A stretch of 38,267 bases of DNA from the NCBI GenBank assembly GCA_946803715.1, contig CAMPET010000335.1, positions 6,218 through 44,484 on the forward strand, written 5' to 3'. Positions within the stretch are counted from its first letter, which is position 1. Each line of letters starts with the position of its first letter. Below are positions 10,201 through 19,200 of this stretch, piece after piece. The DNA is from Beroe ovata. Lineage: Eukaryota > Ctenophora > Nuda > Beroida > Beroidae. The translations under genes were made by a program, and so were the position numbers. Below the pieces are notes generated by a model. The model was not told the origin of the DNA and made no database searches. It was given only the letters and a program-made list of their open reading frames with translations.

Positions 10201-10423
10201 GAGAGATATCATTGGGATGGGTGTGGTGGAACCAGACCTGGTTTCCGCTCTCAAAACATTCCACAGGAACCTGTCCGTTGTGCATCAGGAGATATCCTCG
10301 GCCAACATGCCCGGGAAAAACAATTTCAATGCTCTGATCATGGAGGTAGATAAGATCTTGGATTCCCTGGCTATCGAGGATCCGGAAGAGGAGGCTCAGC
10401 AGGGCGAGGATAAACAACAGTGA
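7217..10423 (+). CDS. IQCH: IQ motif-containing protein H, intronless
   Basis: 1068-residue protein matching animal IQCH (about 1030 residues in human), a calmodulin-interacting protein linked to sperm and ciliated cells. An acidic/coiled N-terminus is followed by a Pro-rich, low-complexity region at about 90-330. A single IQ motif lies at about 431-450 (KIQATYKMFKERSKY). A long conserved C-terminal part from about 450 to 1035 includes YIMPGLMHRDDMELSEVLDIP, KSGAKRIFANANVPTPPSEFD and KIDSEFDGRGTAY, which resemble ATP-grasp-type folds. The whole coding region is one exon, whereas vertebrate IQCH has many. The ATG follows TTTTTCAG directly. A polyadenylation hexamer lies 234 bp past the stop. 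Confidence 0.93.
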   Translation: MTTVLTPQEDTGSILVKVQDELRHLRDQLVNSGGTVDIHALASAISRTEKAVQGKAEELLSAQQNQVLTLPSLNQSNQPVPQLSSGKRQHSVFYKSRFSTNFSVNKTPGQVVKDKMLSRMIAAPTHQPDNVNARIVIQEQFGVSKPREKVALPPLPPPKPLMGPTVVGAPSLPKSNRLNPRLTPPVITERDAKKGILSLCERGLIPPAAELTLEPSPIKHRAAPLHIQNTEPLAIERIADAQELEHTMVGVQLDTSAHEMPLVPYNKPRSSNVPAARVVTASAPTRNKSGASTFKMINTPLSHMSPNPPTGPPQTPALTKSRKFTIQGGRTVCENSDFEDFRKEYCQSWSYILPTLQELELVLTQYAVPVAVVDGEQLSQLSLNYKMGGRPSIQDLIDCCTNQVSIISLMESPGQLYRGPKGYDLAAAKIQATYKMFKERSKYLEHRKKKGAGNIIALNWMMAMRMAGVKGKLKASRALYLTKFRERVKELKTTWPSMKQKKRVIIHIPSRGFSQPIRDSLVDFHNLQNSQMGRICDINDPNVEVIYISPIDLDNDMQQYYQKMLSMGVSRDGENCKETDTKVKFIVPHNLDSFPGLNFCLSTLLLYSARTIKRIKRLIAGKTAYIMPGLMHRDDMELSEVLDIPVLGAEPDIAHLYSTKSGAKRIFANANVPTPPSEFDIYTEEQLFEMLSSLIASNLHVTRWCFKIDSEFDGRGTAYCDVTSHLECYKWALKQAERYGSKWSKRWAQEPTTIKIYSELPEIIYNNLKIVNTKLFPSVEKFLVAFTKSGGVIEACPPSDDVTCITVDMFIEPTGEVEIKNTGDQIRATEFQTWAISSPQTSIHPNRLHSMSESVGTACYERGIIGYISVGYATFIDPVSEEQRLWAIDLKVQYTDTMAMANILQYVTGGRFDGGTGLFKIPDYKIMPEMASRFQSPKVRQPPNHRFAVLSPRLFHTNLSLVHYSVFFQMCRAHHIGYDVREREGSVFTLIDSYKRDIIGMGVVEPDLVSALKTFHRNLSVVHQEISSANMPGKNNFNALIMEVDKILDSLAIEDPEEEAQQGEDKQQ

Positions 10424-10941
10424 TTGCAGGTGTCAAGTTGAGGTGTCAAGGTGAGGGGGGTGTCAAGTTGGGTCCAGATCTGGAGCTGGTGTCATGTGCT
10501 AGTGTGTTGATCGCGACATTTTATGAGACACAGGACTGGTCAGGCAATAATGGATTTTAGTTTTGATATGTTCACAGACTCTCATACACTCATATTATAA
10601 GCACTGTTTGTACTAAACGTGGGCGGGAGAGGGGTCAGAGACAGATTTGTTAATAGAATAAACCCATTTGTAAATACGTACACTTATAAAGTTTTAAAAT
10701 CAGAAATAATTGTAAATTATTCACTTTCTATTGTTCATTTATATACAACAGATATTGAATGTGATTAGATTTATTTAAGTGATTTCAGTTATATGAGACC
10801 TGATCGTGAAGGTTGTTATGTAAAAATTAGTTTGGCAAAATAATCATCTTGTGTAAGAGTAACTTTAATTTGTTTATACACCTTCAAAGAAATTCACCAC
10901 TGTGTCATTTTCAGTACATTGCGAATCGCTCTTCGATGAAA
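10424..10941. other. 3' flank of IQCH, no gene seen
   Basis: Begins with a few degenerate GGTGTCAAGTTG-type repeats just after the IQCH stop (10430-10470), contains the AATAAA at 10657, then AT-rich sequence running into the satellite. No exon recognised. Confidence 0.6.
10657..10662 (+). terminator. Polyadenylation signal AATAAA, probably for IQCH
   Basis: A canonical AATAAA hexamer 234 bp downstream of the IQCH stop codon on the same strand, in an AT-rich stretch. It is the only clear hexamer close to a gene end in the left half of the window. Confidence 0.5.
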
Positions 10942-12091
10942 GACATGAAAAAATGTGTAACCGGACTAATTTTGGGCGCAAATTACCAAACTGGAAGATT
11001 TTGGAGCTATCTCATCGAGAAAACGACGAAATTATGAATCGTATTCCAGCTCGATCATAGACTAAAATTTTGATTATGACTGTCGAGTAACACCTCGGGG
11101 AAGCAAGATAGCCCTTGAATTTCATTTTTAATCGATTCTGCGTCCAAAAATACGTAAGAATCAATAGTATTTTAGAGATAATTGGACAAAAATATTTTTC
11201 GTGATTTAAGCCGTCTTGAATCAGAAAATCGCGAAGCACAAATCCCAAACTCTTGGGGTCAGAATTGGCAAAATTTATTTTAGACTTTCGAGACATGCAA
11301 AGATGTGTACCCAGCCTATTTTTGAACGTAGATTACGAATCTGGAGGAATTTTGGACCTATCTCATCGAGAAATTGGTGAAATATTGAATCGTATTCCAG
11401 CTCGATCATAGACTAAAATTTTGATTATGACTGTCGAGTAACGCCTCAGGGAAGCAAGATAGCCCAGAAATAACATTCTTAATCGATTCAGCATCCAAAA
11501 ATACATAGGAATCGCTAGTATTTCTGAGAAAATTGGACAGAAATATTTTTCGTGATTTCAACCGTCTCAAATTTGGAAACCGCAAAAGACAATCCCAAAC
11601 GTTTGGGATCAGAATTGGCAAAAATTATTTTAGACTTTCGAGACATGCAAAGATGTGTACCTAGCCTATTTTGAACGTAGATTACGAATCTGGAGGAATT
11701 TTGGAGCTATCTCATCGAGAAATTGGCGAAATATTGAATCGTATTCCAGCTCGATCATAGACTAAAATTTTGATCATGGATGTCGAGTAACGCCTCAGAG
11801 AAGCGAGATAGCCCCAAAATAACATTCTTAATCGCTTCAGCGTCCGAAAATACATAGGAATCAGTAGTCTTTTTGTGAAAATTGGACAAAAATATTTTTC
11901 GTGATTTCAGCCGTCCTGAATTGGAGAATCGCATAACACAAATCCCAAACTCTTAGGGTCAGAAATGTCAAAAAACATTTTAGACTTTCAAGACATGCAA
12001 AGATGTATATCCGGCCCATTTTTGAGCGTAGATCACGAATCTGAAGGAATTTTTGAACTATCTCACCGAGAAATTGGAGAAATATTGAATC
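10942..12091. repeat. 350-bp tandem satellite, about 3.3 copies
   Basis: The marker GACATG(C/A)AAAGATGTGTA occurs at 10942, 11292, 11642 and 11992, an exact 350-bp period. Other shared blocks are TCGTATTCCAGCTCGATCATAGACTAAAATTTTGAT, TCGAGTAACRCCTC and CAAATCCCAAAC. Copies differ by scattered substitutions and small indels. The last copy is partial and stops about 30 bp before the NME7 start. Minus-strand open frames in the unit are short and not conserved as protein between copies. Confidence 0.9.
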
Positions 12092-12120
12092 TTGTAAACA
12101 TCTACAATCACAATTCTAGG

Positions 12121-13727
12121 ATGGGTTCGTTTACCGACTCGAGACTGGTGTTCCAAGCAGANCACACACAACTATTCGACACCCCCTCTACCCCCCTCTC
12201 TCCCAGACGGCTGTTTCTGAAGCGGAGCGCGGTGCCCAACATCACGGAGGAGAAGCTGTACGTGGGAGCTGTTCTCAACGTTAACTCCCGTCAACTCACA
12301 CTGACCGGGTACGGGGACGATTTCACTGAGCGAGCTCTTGGGACGAGAAATGAGAAAACACTGGCGATCATCAAACCGGATGCGGTGGATAAAGTGGGGG
12401 CCATAGTGGAGAGAATCTGTAGAGAGGGTGAGTGATTGTTGTGAAGACAAATGTCATGGTAACATGACTCGTGTTGTCATGGTAACATGACTCGTGTTGT
12501 CATGGTGACATGGGTATTGTATGACATTATCACGTGTTATCACGTGTTATCACGCGTTATCAGGAATCAAGTTTTGCAATGCTAAGATGCTGATCATGAG
12601 TAAGAAGGATGCAGCTGCTTTCTATGCTGAACATGCAGGTGACTGAATTTGTTTTTCACAGCGACAGAAGAAACACTGTAACAATGCGGTGGTAAGCTTA
12701 ACTGATCAACTGTTTTCAGGGAAACATTTTTTCGATGAACTGATTGAATTTGTGGTGTCTGGACCTGTGATAGCAATGGAATTAATGGGCGACAATGTCA
12801 TTGCTAAGTGGAGGCAAATCATCGGACCAACAGATGCTTCAGAAGCGAAATGGTGAGTTCCCCTCTTAGGCTGTTAACATCCCAGATACCAGTCTTATTG
12901 ACACCTTGCTGACTTTCCCCAGCACGGTCACCAGTAAACACCATGTTAACAATTTCAGCAAAGTACCGCAGAGTTTGCGTGCCCTGTACGGATCTAACGG
13001 TACCGCTAACGCTTGCCACGGTTCCGATAGCCCAGCCTCCGCTGCCCGGGAAACAGCGTTCTTCTTCGGCGAGGGAAGACAAATGAGCGGCACAGCTCGA
13101 CTGTCAGGGACAGCCCTGTGTCTGGTGAAACCCCATGCGATAGAGAGTGGGAACACGGGCAAAATAATCAGCATGGTACGTGTAACAATGTGCTACATCA
13201 GTGGTAACATCACTCTTATTGGGGTGTTACACCTCTCCGATGCTGTAACCGAGTGTGTGACACCAATCACCCTCTTGTTATAGATAACCGGGGCTGGCTT
13301 CTCAATCAGTGCAATGGAGATGTTCAACTTGGACCGTGCAAATGCAGAGGAGTTTCTCGAGATTTATAAAGGAGTAGTGACGGAGTACACGCAGATGGTC
13401 ACGGAGTTGTGTAGCGGACCTTGCCTAGCAATAGAGGTATTGAGAACATGTTAAACAACAAACTGACAACATTGTTATTCCACTGACAACATTGTTATTC
13501 CACTGACAACACGAAACTGACACCGCTCATTCCAGATTGTCGGTGGGCACAAGGAATTCCGCGACTTCATCGGTCCAGCAGACCCCGAAATCGGTAAACA
13601 CCTGAGACCGAACACAGTTCGAGCGAAATTCGGCCAGGATAAGATATTCAACAGTGTTCACTGCACTGACTTGCCCGAGGATGTCGGTCTCGAGATTGAA
13701 TACTTCTTCAAAATACTGAGTCAATGA
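12121..13727 (+). CDS. NME7: NME7-type nucleoside diphosphate kinase, N-terminus broken by a gap
   Basis: NME7 (DM10 domain plus two NDK domains), a gamma-tubulin ring and ciliary axoneme protein. Exons: 12121-12161 (MGSFTDSRLVFQAE, cut by N at 12162), 12207-12427, 12564-12638, 12720-12852, 12959-13175, 13284-13436 and 13536-13727. Phases join cleanly from 12207 to the stop. The DM10 C-terminal part reads RLFLKRS...VNSRQLTLTGYGDDFTERALG. NDK-A begins KTLAIIKPDA and has its active-site His in NACHGSDS. NDK-B begins LCLVKPHAIE with His in NSVHCTDLPED. The middle of DM10 (the WYDPNASL-type segment) is absent and should lie in the gap. The start sits just after TTCTAG, at the edge of the satellite. 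Confidence 0.95.
12162..12162. other. Assembly gap placeholder (N) inside NME7
   Basis: To the left the exon is cut in mid-domain. To the right the sequence begins as CA repeats and a pyrimidine tract ending CTCTCCCAG, a 3' splice site. About 25-40 codons of the DM10 domain plus intron sequence are missing, so the gap is larger than one base. Confidence 0.8.
12453..12560. repeat. 23-bp minisatellite with GTCATGGTAAC core, then CACGTGTTAT repeats
   Basis: In an NME7 intron. The core GTCATGG starts at 12453, 12476 and 12499 (23-bp period). It is followed by CACGTGTTAT, CACGTGTTAT, CACGCGTTAT at 12531-12560, running up to the acceptor at 12563. Confidence 0.85.
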
Positions 13728-14178
13728 GGCGGCAACTCGGTCGCTGCTGATAGGGTCGATTATACACAGTACACACAGAGGGGAACACAGCTGAGTGCGA
13801 GAACACGTACTGTTTTTACCACAATCAGTGATTTTATTGTACACAACTCACACTACATACACTAATATTATACACTACATACACATATGCTTATATTATA
13901 GTCTGTGACTGAATATTGTAAATATTGCACATTGTACATTATATACTCAGAAGAAGAGATGTGTGTAAATAATAATTTGTCAAATGTAGAACATGATTGT
14001 TTTATTTCGTTACACAGCCGTGACTGATGGAGAATTTTCTCAGATCTTTTGAATTGTTGTATTGAGATTACAAGAGCATATGACCCAATGAAAGAAATTC
14101 GCTCTTGCAATGAATCGTGATCTCACTATTTTTCTCCAATCTGTCTCTTCAGAACCATGTTTTGGCCTCTGCTGACCG
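13728..14178 (+). other. Spacer between NME7 and the G-patch-like gene
   Basis: 451 bp, AT-rich, with TACACTACATACACT-type repeats around 13850-13885. It ends in the strong acceptor-like TCTGTCTCTTCAG (AG at 14151-14152), 26 nt before the next start. No exon recognised. Confidence 0.5.
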
Positions 14179-14911
14179 ATGTCTGGAAATGATACTGATG
14201 ACCATGTGAGTATTGTTCATTCTCCATTATAGCAGAGTATCACTGTTACCATGGTAACAGCCAAGTGTTACCCCGAGTTATATCATTGTATCACCATGGT
14301 AACACACGCTCTATTTCAGCAGTACTACTCACTACACTATGGTGTGGGATACAACTTGTTGGTGAAGCAGGGGTGGAAGCCCACTGACCACACACAGCTA
14401 GGACAACTCATTACCCCCTCTGTCCCCCACTCAGAGCTGAGACATGGACTAGGATATGTTAAGGACCGGGACGCTAGACTTGATAATGAGGTTCGTTCTT
14501 CACTGACATTGCAATCAAACACAGTAACTTGTACGAAACCGCTGTGTTCAAACATGCAATTATCTCCACTAGTAAAACTTGTTTCAGTTTGACGAGATGT
14601 TATCTAAGATGAGCACCTTGTCGACTAAGTTACCACATCCCAAAGCGAAGTGCCACACTGCATCAGAAACTACGTCACACAGTTGCACAGTTACATCAGG
14701 GATTGCTTCAGCGAAACCAGGAACAACAGCTCCTATCACAACAGATAATTTGGTAGTGGAAATTAATCATGTGGATAAATCAGTTTCGAAATGGACTGAA
14801 GTTGGAAGTGATGTGGAATGTAAATCAGAAACTCCGCCCCATAGAATCAAAATGTCATTGAAATCCTCCAATCTTGCAAGAGGATTGAAGAAACCTCTGT
14901 GTTTTCAATGA
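14179..14911 (+). CDS. Small G-patch-like protein
   Basis: Three exons, 14179-14205, 14320-14490 and 14588-14911, all phase 0, give 173 residues. Exon 1 encodes MSGNDTDDH. Exon 2 encodes a G-patch-like block: YGVGYNLLVKQGWKP, then TQLGQ, then HGLGYVKDRDAR at the end, as in G-patch proteins that finish with a GLGY element. Exon 3 is a Ser/Thr/Lys-rich tail, probably disordered. G-patch modules bind and activate DEAH helicases or RNA, so a nuclear RNA-processing role is a guess. I could not assign an orthologue. An upstream out-of-frame ATG lies at 14156. The first intron carries a perfect GTTACCATGGTAAC (14245-14258). Confidence 0.7.
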
Positions 14912-15653
14912 CGTTCAATTGTTTTTAGTTTTAATGTTTGATTTTGACTGTATATTTCGATTTGAATTTCCTCGCTTTGAAATTTTGTTGTCAATTCTCG
15001 CAGAATGTCCCAAAGCGCAGGAAACGCGCCGCGCGTTGCTACGACTACGTAACGCGCGGCGACATCCGAAGTATATAACGAAATTGCGGCTCACAATTTA
15101 CTCAAATTTCTGACATTTTTCGCGATCTTCATGGAGATACATGGTAACCAAGGATTGGGCACATGGTTATTGGTATGTACACGTCAAATACACTGCTTTT
15201 AGTACTTGTTTTGAGCCAGGGTCTATCAAATAATGAGAGGTTTTATTGGTTCACTGCGTTTAGGTTCATCACAAGAATATTCCAAAAATTCTATCAATGT
15301 CAGTCAATCTGGTTTACGTTCTGGAAAATAGCGGATTAGTGTAGTCGAAGCTACCAAACAATCTATCAAACTCGAATTCATGTTGAAAAGCAGTGTATTT
15401 GACGTGGATAGGTCACGATGCAGCTTGGTTGGACGTGACGTCTCAAAATCGTGAAGCCGAATATTTTAACACGTCACGCAAATTCCTTTCACGCGCAGTC
15501 TAGCTTTCACTGGAATTTCTCCTAAATATTTTGCAGCAAATCTACCGTCAAAAACATAAACTATGAAGGCTTAAGGACGTTTGAAATACAAAATAGGTTT
15601 GTTATACACCATAGCTACAGATAAACTACATTTCATGGTCACGGAACCTGTCA
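14912..15653. other. Convergent spacer, no gene seen
   Basis: 742 bp between the 3' ends of the G-patch-like gene (plus) and the RIM-like gene (minus). It contains the GC-rich inverted repeat at 15027-15061 and otherwise unremarkable AT-rich sequence. Confidence 0.6.
15027..15061. repeat. Inverted repeat CGCCGCGCGTT/AACGCGCGGCG
   Basis: Perfect 11-bp arms at 15027-15037 and 15051-15061 around a 13-nt loop. Composition resembles the CGCGCG foldbacks at 4.7-5.0 kb, 21.6-21.7 kb and 32.6-32.9 kb. Confidence 0.75.
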
Positions 15654-16286
15654 TCAAGGAACACTAGGAATTTGGGGGTGTGACAGGAACAGCCTGTACC
15701 AGGCTGTCAATCTGACAGTCAGGTCTAAACTTGACAGGTTGATCTGGGCTTCCCCCAATGACAACTTCCTCGCGAAGCGTTCCTTCGCCACAACATAGAC
15801 AGTCAGGATCTTGTCATTGAACTCTGGGTTGAAAGTGAACAGTTCGTTATAGGATGGGGAGGGACTACTCTTGGCTAGCTTGGACTTCTTCTTCTGGTAT
15901 TTTCTAGTCGAGAGTTGGTCCAACAAGTGTGCCTTCACATACGTATCTGAAAAATAGGAGTCACCATACTCTTGTTACCATGACATCATCATGTCACCAT
16001 GACATCATCATGTCACCATGATATCATCATGTCACCATGACATCATCATGTCACTATGACATCAAGATATGGCACTCACCAAAGTGTTTCTCGGGGGACT
16101 TTGATTTCAGATATCTGGCTCGGATCACGGTAAAGCGAAGTTTTCCCTCGCACACTTCAAGTGACACCTGCACATCGCCGCTCACTTGACGCTCTGAAAG
16201 TCCTGAGCGTGAGAAGGGAGCGTCAGGTCGCGACACTTTGGGGAGGAAGAATGTAACGGGTTGTACATGGGAAGTAGGAGTTGACT
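15654..16286 (-). other. C-terminal C2 domain, RIM C2B-like
   Basis: Exons 16080-16286 and 15654-15946 (phase 1 join). They read [88 protein letters not shown] and WYRLF, ending in IPSVP. RIM C2B domains begin similarly (GDIQVGMMDKKGQLEVEIIRAR) and carry YVKVYLLD and GVAQILL. There are no calcium-binding aspartates. The domain is preceded by the short exons at 16377, 16786, 16965 and 17245. Confidence 0.87.
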
Positions 16287-19200
16287 CTGGCATAAGTGTA
16301 TCCCAGTTTTAGACCACACGGGAGAAGGGTCTCATATAATTATAATTGCAAATTAGGGCCCACACTGAGCGGTTACCTGGTGGGCTCCATAACCCTGGGT
16401 TCTGACCGGGCCCAATACCGATCACATCGAGTACAGTGCCCTTGTCGTGGCCCTCAGGCGGAGGCCGAGCTGTCATCCTCACACAGTCGCTCTCTATCGA
16501 ACTGGGGGGGTATAAGTGGTCCCTGGTGGTTGTGAGGGAAAGAGAGGGGGATTGATAATGTCTCGCAGCGCGATGGGGGGTTCATGCGTGTGATTCGAAA
16601 CGTGACAGCAAGAAACTTCTTTCAAAGTTTATGATTGGGCATAATTGAAACTCGACAAGATACTTATAACTTCCTGTTTATTCCATATAAGGAGATTAAC
16701 GTTCCCTCTCCATTATGACCAGTGGGTTTGCTGACGCCACATTCTGATCTCCCAAAGTGAAATCACAGGTGAGCGGAGTACTCACCTCTTAGTGCTACGT
16801 CTACCAGCACCGGCAACACTAGCTTCCTCCGAACTGCGAGGGAGGGGGGAATTCAAACACATGACAACACCAGTAAACGCACTATCGCACCATGACAACA
16901 ATAACGTTATCAACAAGTTACCATAACAACACCTGTTACCACCCACGTTACCATGACAACTCACCTCTTGGTCCCCCGCCGGTCTGTCATAGCCGGAATG
17001 TCGGGGACCACAGTGTCCTCCTGGTCGTACGAGTAGGTTTTGCTGGAAAACAGCGAGGCCAGGGACCGCGCTCCGCCTAGTCGCTCCTTCGGTTTGGAGT
17101 GTGAGATCTTGGATCCCACTCCGCTCACAAACTGAGGGATAAGTAAACATAACACGTGACATTACACGTGACGTGATTGTCACGTGACATTTCTACATTG
17201 GTATGAGAATGGCCATGAGAATGCTACTGAGAATGAGGTGTTACCGGGTCGACTTTCCCCTGGTGGGAAGTTTCCGAACTCGTCTCATCGTCCGTCGGTA
17301 GTTTTATCTTTCGACCTGTCAAATTTCACAGTGTGAGTAGTGATAACGTCATGGTAGATACCATGACAACAAGAAGGCTGTAATAAGTTGAGAGAGGATT
17401 GGTTTACTTTTGACAGTGAATAATTGCCAAGGGGCACGCGCTCATATCAAGATCGCAATTTAGGGTGAGGAAATTCAATTAAAATATTCCATGATTAGTG
17501 TTAATGAATCGCTGTGATAGCTTATCAATTAGCTACCGCTAATTGGCTTATCTCAATTCCTAGGAAATTCTCTCTAAGAGACAAATTCTCATTCTAACTA
17601 CTGCATATTTTTCTCTGCGATTCGGTATGAAATTTTTCACGACTGTTTTCATTCTTGTCTGCGCTGCTGTGACCAGTTACTCGGTCACGATTGACAGAAC
17701 ACAGAACTTCTACATCGACTGGCAACATGACAGGTGACACTTTCACCATGACAACACCATATTTCCATGACGACAATATTGAATGTTATTATCCTGCATT
17801 GACTGGTCAGGTTTGTGAAGGACGGGTTACCGTATCAGTATGTTGCCGGGGGTCTTCACTACTTCAGAGTACCGCAACAATACTGGAAACACAGGATACG
17901 AGCAGCCAAATCGGCAGGTAAGATACGTCACTACAAGTACAACATGTAACCATGGCAATGTCACCAGCATATGACTCCCACCAACTCATGCTCCCAATGT
18001 CTCTTTAGGACTGAACGCTATACAATCCTATGTATCATGGGGCCTACATGAACCACTGAGAGGTGAATACAACTTCCAGGACAGATTGGACATCGTGAGG
18101 TAGGTGTAACCATGGCAACCAGTCACGAGTAACCATGGTCCATAACAACAAGAATGTCGCATGTTCATCTCTCCTCAGATTCATCAAGACAGTCCAGGCA
18201 GAGGACATGACTCTTATCCTAAGAGTTGGACCCTACATTTGCGGCGGGCAGGATTTTGGCGGTTTGCCAGGCTGGTTACTATCGATACCAGGCATGCAGG
18301 TCAGGACTACAAATACAGAATTCATGCTGGCGGTGAATCAGTGGCTGGGGGTGTTGCTAGGGAAACTGGAGCCTCATCTCTATAACAACGGGGGTCCAGT
18401 CATCATGATACAGGTTTGACCGTGGGAAATAAGATCTTATGTCGCAGTTGTCGGCAGGCCATGACAACACATTATCCCTGACACACAATGTCACCACATC
18501 ACCCTGACACCAGCCTGACACCACAACATGGCAACAGATAGAGAACGAGTATGGCGCATTTGGTTGTGATGCTGACTACATGCACCAGCTATACTCCCTG
18601 TTCCACAAGAGACTGGGCGACGAGGTGGTATACTTCACTCTGGATGGTCCTGGTGACTTTGTGTGCGGATCCATCAATACAACACAGGTTAGTTACCATA
18701 GTAACGCGTGGTTAGTTACCATAGTAACGCGTGGTTCAGGTTAGTCACTATGATAAAGCGTGGTTAGACACCATAGTAACGCGTGGTTATAGATACCATT
18801 CAAACTTCAGGTACTGACGACTATCGATTACCTGGAGGACAATGATAAGAGCGCGCACACTGAGGAATATTTTGCTGCTGTGAAAGAGTACCAGCCCCAT
18901 GGACCCCTAGTAAACACGGAGTTCTACACCGGATGGCTGGGCCAATGGGGATCGCGACATGTTACCAGGGGTATGCATTGTCATGGTAACATGATTACCA
19001 GTGCACTGTTACCATGGTTACACACTTCCTCTCAGATGCTGCAGCTCTGAGCAGGGGGTTGGAAAAGTTGCTCTCGCTCAACGCAAGTCTTGCACTGTTT
19101 CTGTGGCACGGTGGAACTAATTTTGGAAGGGGTGGAGCGTTTTCAACTACAACCAGCTACGACTACGATGCTCCAATGTCGGAGTCAGGTGAGGGGAACT

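Noticed and set aside
8351-10417. Several 70-146-residue frames on both strands
   Set aside because: All are shadows of the 1068-residue IQCH frame.
11012-11621. Minus-strand open frames of 71 and 94 residues in the satellite
   Set aside because: They lie in different copies of the 350-bp repeat, align poorly as protein and match no known family.
11965-12435. A 156-residue plus-strand frame fusing satellite sequence to NME7
   Set aside because: It reads through satellite, the N and a polypyrimidine tract. The real pieces are a cut first exon and an exon starting at 12207.
14245-14258. X-box as a dedicated ciliary-gene promoter element for NME7 or IQCH
   Set aside because: Copies are equally frequent in introns of beta-galactosidase, the RIM-like gene and the GPCR, and no copy lies just upstream of IQCH.
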